Shown: positions 59,849 to 64,000 of the stretch, piece after piece | How positions within the stretch are numbered: position 1 is the stretch's first letter | How the letters are laid out: each line of letters opens with the position of its first letter | Assembly: GCF_019236475.1 (NCBI RefSeq) | Contig: NZ_JAFAIX010000013.1 | Location: forward strand, 434,001-498,000 | DNA: 64,000 nt | Direction: 5' to 3' | Source of the DNA: Chitinophaga sp. | GTDB taxonomy: Bacteria > Bacteroidota > Bacteroidia > Chitinophagales > Chitinophagaceae | Notes under the pieces: generated by a model | Databases searched by the model: none | Seen by the model: only the letters and a program-made list of their open reading frames with translations | What the model was told of the DNA's origin: nothing | Made by a program: the position numbers and the translations under genes

Positions 59849-61960
59849 TCAGGAAATTTTGCTCCAAACAGATTTACTTCTCTGGGAAGCAAGAAAATCG
59901 CGGAGTCCCTGGTTTTCAGGGAGTACAAGATCCATATCTTTTTCCAACAGTTTTTCTGCACTCACACGTGCGGCATCCAGGATAGGTTTATCGGCGAGGA
60001 TATCGGCTAGTTTGAAATCCAGCACACCGCTCTGGCGGGTACCTTCAATATCTCCGGGGCCACGGAGTTCCATATCTTTTTCTGAAATGATAAAGCCATT
60101 ATTCGTTTGTACCATCACGTTAATACGCTCTTTGGAATCCTTGCTGACCTTGTTGCCGGTCATGAGTATACAGAACGACTGTTCAGCTCCCCTACCCACG
60201 CGTCCGCGCAACTGGTGCAACTGCGAGAGTCCGAATCTCTCGGTACTCTCAATCACCATCACAGAAGCATTCGGCACATTCACGCCTACTTCGATAACGG
60301 TAGTGGCCACCATGATCTGCGTATCGCCAGCAACGAAGCGCTGCATATTGGTTTCCCGCATTTCCTGCGGCTGACGACCATGTACCATGCTGATATAATA
60401 CTGCGGTTCCGGGAAGAAGGCTTTTACTTCTTCATACCCTTTCATCAGGTTTTCGTAATCCATCTTCTCAGAATCTTCGATCAGCGGGTATACGATATAA
60501 GCCTGTCGGCCTTTTTTCACTTCTTGCCGGATGAAGTCCATCACCGATGGGCGTTGGAATTCTGTGCGATGCACAGTGGTAATCGGCTTTCTACCTGGCG
60601 GCATTTCATCGATGACAGAAACATCAAGGTCCCCGTAGACGGTCATGGCCAAGGTTCTTGGTATAGGCGTGGCCGTCATAACGAGTACATGCGGAGGGAT
60701 ATTATTTTTTTCCCACAGTCGTGCCCGTTGGGCCACTCCAAAGCGATGTTGCTCATCGATAATAGCCATACCTAGGTTTTGGAAATCGACTTCTTTTTCC
60801 AACAGGGCATGCGTGCCTACCAGCAGGTGAATACTGCCATCTTTTACACCGGCGAGGATTTGTTTTCTTGCTTTTCCTTTGATGCTACCAGTTAGCAGTG
60901 CCACATTTACGGGCATATCCGCCAGTAGTTCGGAGAGTCCTTTAAAATGTTGCTGGGAAAGAATTTCCGTAGGCGCCATCAGGCAGGCCTGGAAACCGTT
61001 ATCAATGGCCAGCAGGGCGGTCAGGAGGGCCACCATGGTTTTACCGCTGCCCACATCTCCTTGCAGGAGGCGGTTCATCTGTCGGCCATGCATCGTATCC
61101 TGACGGATTTCCTTCAGTACGCGTTTTTGGGCGCCGGTAAGTTCGAAGGGCAGATGATGATTATAGAAATTATTGAACTGTTCGCCTACAGCACCAAAAG
61201 TGTAGCCCTGTGAGGCTTTTTGTCTTTTGATTTTTAGTCGGCAGATACGGATCTGCGCGATGAACAGTTCTTCAAATTTTAGTCGGCGTTGTGCTTGTTT
61301 TGCCTCTTCCTCATTACCTGGCAGATGTATTTTGAAAAAGGCCATGGAACGGGGCATCAAGCGGTATTGTTGCAGGATTTCCAGGGGAATATTTTCCCGG
61401 ATTTCCAGCGGTGATAATTGTTGCAGGAGGTTTTGTGTCAATTTTCCTATAGCCTTTGCCGTTAGTCCTCTTGCCTTCAATTTTTCGGTAGTGTAGTAAA
61501 CCGGTTCCAGGAATTGTTTACCTGTAGCAGTTTCTTCTGTTACCAGGTCCATTTCCGGATGCGCGATTTGTATATTGCTGTTAAAGGTAGACACGCGTCC
61601 GTAGACCAGATAGGTTACATTTTGCTGCAATGATTTCTGCATCCACTGCCATCCTTGGAACCACACCAATTCAATGATGCCGGTTTCATCGCGGAAGGTG
61701 GCCACGAGGCGTTTACCTCTGTTCTCGCCTACTACTTCCATATGCATAATACGACCACGAATTTGCACGAAATCTTCATATCCGCTAACGGCGGAAATCT
61801 TGTCGATCTTCGTTTTATCAACATACCTGAATGGGAAATATTGGATGAGGTCTCCGAAGGTGTGGATACTGAGTTCTTTACGCAACAGTTCACCCTTTTG
61901 CGGGCCAACACCTTTCAGGTATTCGATCGGATTGGATAATATGGCAGTAAATGTGGAAAT
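59849..61960 (-). CDS. recG: ATP-dependent DNA helicase RecG, probably with ATT start
   Basis: About 703 aa. RecG remodels stalled replication forks and branched DNA. The wedge domain (about 60-180) precedes helicase motifs: G-D-V-G-S-G-K-T (motif I), D-E-Q-H (motif II), V-M-T-A-T-P-I-P-R-T (motif III) and Q-L-H-Q-L-R-G-R-V-G-R (motif VI). The conserved N-terminal block, P-I-E-Y-L-K-G-V-G-P-Q-K-G-E, lies upstream of the first ATG/GTG/TTG-type codon (TTG at 61885). It is preceded in frame only by ATT at 61958-61960, and then a stop at 61964-61966. A promoter box at 61984-61991 allows that start. The CTG codons within the block would truncate it. Confidence 0.85.
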   Translation of the reverse strand: MSTFTAILSNPIEYLKGVGPQKGELLRKELSIHTFGDLIQYFPFRYVDKTKIDKISAVSGYEDFVQIRGRIMHMEVVGENRGKRLVATFRDETGIIELVWFQGWQWMQKSLQQNVTYLVYGRVSTFNSNIQIAHPEMDLVTEETATGKQFLEPVYYTTEKLKARGLTAKAIGKLTQNLLQQLSPLEIRENIPLEILQQYRLMPRSMAFFKIHLPGNEEEAKQAQRRLKFEELFIAQIRICRLKIKRQKASQGYTFGAVGEQFNNFYNHHLPFELTGAQKRVLKEIRQDTMHGRQMNRLLQGDVGSGKTMVALLTALLAIDNGFQACLMAPTEILSQQHFKGLSELLADMPVNVALLTGSIKGKARKQILAGVKDGSIHLLVGTHALLEKEVDFQNLGMAIIDEQHRFGVAQRARLWEKNNIPPHVLVMTATPIPRTLAMTVYGDLDVSVIDEMPPGRKPITTVHRTEFQRPSVMDFIRQEVKKGRQAYIVYPLIEDSEKMDYENLMKGYEEVKAFFPEPQYYISMVHGRQPQEMRETNMQRFVAGDTQIMVATTVIEVGVNVPNASVMVIESTERFGLSQLHQLRGRVGRGAEQSFCILMTGNKVSKDSKERINVMVQTNNGFIISEKDMELRGPGDIEGTRQSGVLDFKLADILADKPILDAARVSAEKLLEKDMDLVLPENQGLRDFLASQRSKSVWSKIS

Positions 61961-61983
61961 AGGTTAATTCTTTTTTCGATTCA

Positions 61984-61991
61984 CAAAAATA
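61984..61991 (-). promoter_or_regulatory. -7 promoter box for recG
   Basis: Reads TATTTTTG on the minus strand, 23 nt before the proposed ATT start. It abuts the citrate synthase terminator. Confidence 0.55.
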
Positions 61992-62029
61992 AAAAAGGCA
62001 AGTGGTAAAAATTCACCACCTGCCTTTTT
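61992..62029 (-). terminator. Terminator of citrate synthase
   Basis: AAAAAGGCAAGTGGT (61992-62006) pairs with ACCACCTGCCTTTTT (62015-62029), one mismatch, with a T-run on the minus strand. Confidence 0.8.
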
Positions 62030-62055
62030 CTATAAAAAACAATTATAACACTCGG

Positions 62056-63381
62056 TTATTCGGCAGATGCTTCTACCTTACCTTCTACGAAGAGCTTCAT
62101 CCACTCTGTAGTTACAGATTTCGGTCTTTCGATAGACAGACCGAGAGCACGATCCCAGCAGAGAGACGCTAATACGCCCAGTGCACGGGATACGCCGAAC
62201 AATACGGTGTAGAATTCATATTCCACCATGCCATAATGTACCAGCAGCGCGCCAGAGTGAGCATCTACGTTAGGCCAAGGATTTTTCACTTTACCCAGTT
62301 CTTGCAGAATTGGAGGTACAGTTTCATATACCATCCATACGATTCTTACCAGTTCATCGTTTGGCAGGTGGTTTTTAGCAAATTCCATCTGCGCAGAGAA
62401 ACGAGGATCTGTTTTACGCAGTACTGCGTGACCATAGCCTGGTACTACTTTACCTTCAGCCAGGGTTTTGCGTACATATGCAGCGATTTCTTCTTTGGTT
62501 GGCATACCACCACCCAGTTCTTCGCGCATGTTCAGGATCCATTTGATTACTTCCTGGTTAGCCAATCCGTGCAGCGGACCAGCCAGACCGTTCATACCTG
62601 CTGCGAATGACAGGTAAGCATCGCTCAGTGCGGAACCTACCAGGTGAGTAGTGTGTGCACTTACGTTACCACCTTCGTGATCCGCGTGAATTACCATGTA
62701 GAGGCGCATCAGTTCACGGAAGCCTTCGTCTGAGTAACCCAGCATATGCGCAAAGTTACCAGCCCAGTCCAGCATACCGTTTGGCTGAATATGATCACCA
62801 CCTTTATATTTACGACGGTAGATATAAGCAGCAATACGTGGCAGACGTGCAATGAGGTTCATAGTATCCTCATATACATAGCTCCAGTAGTCTTTTTTAT
62901 TGATACCTTCAGCGTAAGCTTTAGCGAATAAAGATTCTGTCTGCAGTGCCATGATACCAACGGTAAACATGGTCATAGGGTGAGTAGAAATAGGTAAAGC
63001 TTCAATGGCGTCAAACACATGGTTTGGAACATGTGAACGACGTCCCCACACAGCGGATAAGTTCTGTACATCTTCTTCCGTAGGTAATTCTCCAATCAGC
63101 ATCAGGTAAAACAAACCTTCTGGCAGTGGCTCCTGGCCTCCTGGCGCTTTAGGTAATGCCTCTCTCAACTCAGGAATGGAATATCCGCGAAAACGAATAC
63201 CCTCATTCGCGTCCAGCAGGGAAGTTTCGGTTACCAGGCCGGTAATACCGCGCATGCCCTGGTAAACCTGTGCTAGTGTAACGTCTCCTACTTTGGTGGT
63301 GCCGTGATTCTTCAACAGGTCTTTTACTTCAGCGTTCAGTTCATCCGCTTTAACCTTGAATTTTTCTTTTATGTACCCCAT
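62056..63381 (-). CDS. gltA: Citrate synthase, eukaryote (mitochondrial)-like type
   Basis: A 441-aa cytosolic enzyme that condenses oxaloacetate and acetyl-CoA, entering the TCA cycle. The catalytic residues are intact: His271 in G-P-L-H-G-L-A-N, His318 in V-P-G-Y-G-H-A-V-L-R and Asp373 in W-P-N-V-D-A-H-S-G. Their spacing and surroundings (D-H-E-G-G-N-V-S-A-H-T; R-A-L-G-V-L-A) are close to those I recall for animal mitochondrial citrate synthase (274, 320, 375) and unlike the short NADH-regulated bacterial type. The start at 63381 is chosen because the longer frame from 63423 reaches the promoter box (63428-63435). Confidence 0.95.
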   Translation of the reverse strand: MGYIKEKFKVKADELNAEVKDLLKNHGTTKVGDVTLAQVYQGMRGITGLVTETSLLDANEGIRFRGYSIPELREALPKAPGGQEPLPEGLFYLMLIGELPTEEDVQNLSAVWGRRSHVPNHVFDAIEALPISTHPMTMFTVGIMALQTESLFAKAYAEGINKKDYWSYVYEDTMNLIARLPRIAAYIYRRKYKGGDHIQPNGMLDWAGNFAHMLGYSDEGFRELMRLYMVIHADHEGGNVSAHTTHLVGSALSDAYLSFAAGMNGLAGPLHGLANQEVIKWILNMREELGGGMPTKEEIAAYVRKTLAEGKVVPGYGHAVLRKTDPRFSAQMEFAKNHLPNDELVRIVWMVYETVPPILQELGKVKNPWPNVDAHSGALLVHYGMVEYEFYTVLFGVSRALGVLASLCWDRALGLSIERPKSVTTEWMKLFVEGKVEASAE

Positions 63382-63427
63382 TTTACTGCTATTGTTTATA
63401 TAATGAAAAACAAAATCGATCAATTGT

Positions 63428-63435
63428 CAAAAGTA
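63428..63435 (-). promoter_or_regulatory. -7 promoter box for citrate synthase
   Basis: Reads TACTTTTG on the minus strand, 46 nt before ATG 63381, leaving a longer leader than most genes here. Confidence 0.5.
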
Positions 63436-63680
63436 ATGATTTGTTAACGAAGTTACCACCCTTACACGATTATTAATGCCAAATTAACAACAAAATCATG
63501 TGCGATCCGGCCACTTGAAAATCAATTATTTCTCCCTACAATTATCTAGCTATCAATATAGTATATTTTAAAATAATTAAAAATTCATATCTGATGAAAG
63601 AATTATAAATTTTTTCAGAATGAATTGAAAATATTGAAAGAAGATGCCTTGATTTTTGCGATTTTTAAAACGATTTTGAT
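63436..63680. other. AT-rich gene-free stretch upstream of citrate synthase
   Basis: Very AT-rich with many stop codons in all frames. I see no gene, RNA or strong hairpin before the palindromes at 63683. Confidence 0.7.
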
Positions 63681-63682
63681 AA

Positions 63683-63725
63683 AAAAAGCGGAAGGTGACG
63701 TCTGCGACGTCACCTTCCGCTTTTT
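63683..63725. repeat. Composite palindrome copy 4, hairpin B
   Basis: A 20-bp perfect stem (63683-63702 with 63706-63725), with the tip GACGTC-TGC-GACGTC. The outer stem is AAAAAGCGGAAGGT. The order is B-A, as in copy 1. It lies downstream of the LptF/LptG-like gene end. Confidence 0.9.
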
Positions 63726-63734
63726 ATTTTTTTC

Positions 63735-63865
63735 GTTGTCCCTGCCCCGCTGGGCAGGGACAACAGACAAGAAAGTTTTGAGGTATTGACCCAAAAGTAA
63801 AAATAGGCTTTGGGTCAGCCCTCTTTTTTATTTTTCCTCGTCTCTGCCTAATGGGCAGGGACAAC
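63735..63865. repeat. Composite palindrome copy 4, hairpin A plus a second A-type unit
   Basis: GTTGTCCCTGCCC (63735-63747) pairs with GGGCAGGGACAAC (63752-63764), 13 bp perfect, followed by AGAC as in copy 1. A TGACCCAAAAG/CTTTGGGTCA hairpin with a T-run follows (63787-63826), then another, imperfect A-type palindrome (63840-63865). Confidence 0.85.
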
Positions 63866-63889
63866 ATGTAGGAAAGTTAAAAAGCAAAA

Positions 63890-64000
63890 TCACTTAGGCG
63901 CTCTTCTATACAAGTAGAAGGCAAGTCCAGCGAAGATTACATTGGGTATCCATACGGCCACCATTGGATTCAGATCCGCTTTAGTGGAGAATACAGTGGC
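63890..64000 (-). CDS. C-terminus of an LptF/LptG-type permease (partial)
   Basis: The last 36 codons of a minus-strand gene that continues past the right edge. It reads A-V-W-I-P-N-V-I-F-A-G-L-A-F-Y-L-Y-R-R-A-P-K and stops at 63890-63892. A final transmembrane helix with the P-N at its start and a short basic tail is how LptF/LptG (YjgP/YjgQ) lipopolysaccharide-export permeases usually end. The evidence is limited to this fragment. Confidence 0.65.
   Translation of the reverse strand, partial: ATVFSTKADLNPMVAVWIPNVIFAGLAFYLYRRAPK

Overview
The window looks like the chromosome of a Bacteroidota gliding/soil-type bacterium, most likely Chitinophagaceae (Chitinophaga-like). Three things point there: several cargo proteins with type IX secretion system (T9SS) sorting domains and their PorP/SprF partners; start-proximal promoter boxes matching the Bacteroidota TAnnTTTG -7 element in front of about 14 genes; and almost no Shine-Dalgarno sequences. 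I see no rRNA, tRNA, CRISPR array, prophage, transposase or plasmid gene. This is mostly ordinary chromosomal sequence; the unusual content lies in secreted-protein gene clusters and in intergenic palindromes.

Layout. 1-5.4 kb: the start of a flavodoxin-like gene running off the left edge, a DUF2807 lipoprotein, guaA, a periplasmic-binding-fold lipoprotein and a beta-propeller-like protein. 5.4-9.8 kb: an MFS exporter divergent from an Lrp/AsnC regulator, then an AraC regulator, a SnoaL-like protein and an S66 LD-carboxypeptidase. 9.8-16.3 kb: an NCS2 purine permease, the ligase-associated DEXH helicase with its PdeM phosphoesterase, a histone-deacetylase-family enzyme, LolD and a DUF2795 protein. 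16.3-16.7 kb: a gene-free array of short perfect hairpins. 16.7-25.9 kb: fabI, recN, a TPR protein, a zinc-ribbon coiled-coil protein with a Nif3 partner, an M32 carboxypeptidase, a rhodanese-thioredoxin fusion and a methyltransferase.

26-40.5 kb: the T9SS cargo region. Two giant tandem paralogues (about 1,620 aa, PKD-rich) and a third 947-aa PKD protein all end in type B sorting domains. They are followed by a PorP/SprF-family gene and a 118-aa protein that is little more than a signal peptide plus a type A sorting domain. A second cargo/PorP pair lies at 55-59.7 kb. 40.8-54.9 kb: two rRNA-methyltransferase-like genes around grpE-dnaJ, a VWA protein, hpt, a GH73/LysM hydrolase, an O-methyltransferase, a LOG-family protein, an aminophosphonate-type pair (phosphonatase-like hydrolase and FAD oxidase), an outer-membrane barrel and a GlcD-type oxidase. 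59.8-64 kb: recG (probably starting at ATT), a strikingly mitochondrion-like citrate synthase, and the C-terminus of an LptF/LptG-type permease at the right edge.

The most notable non-coding signal is a recurring two-part palindromic element at 4.2, 24.5, 40.7 and 63.7 kb. One hairpin is tipped GACGTC-NNN-GACGTC with stem flanks that differ between copies yet pair perfectly. A second, GTCGTCCCTGCCC-type hairpin adjoins it. All copies lie just 3' of genes and keep a consistent internal order. Other strong signals are a decayed methyltransferase fragment between the two giant cargo genes, recording how they were duplicated, and a terminator-like hairpin that has the start codon of the S66 peptidase gene at its tip.
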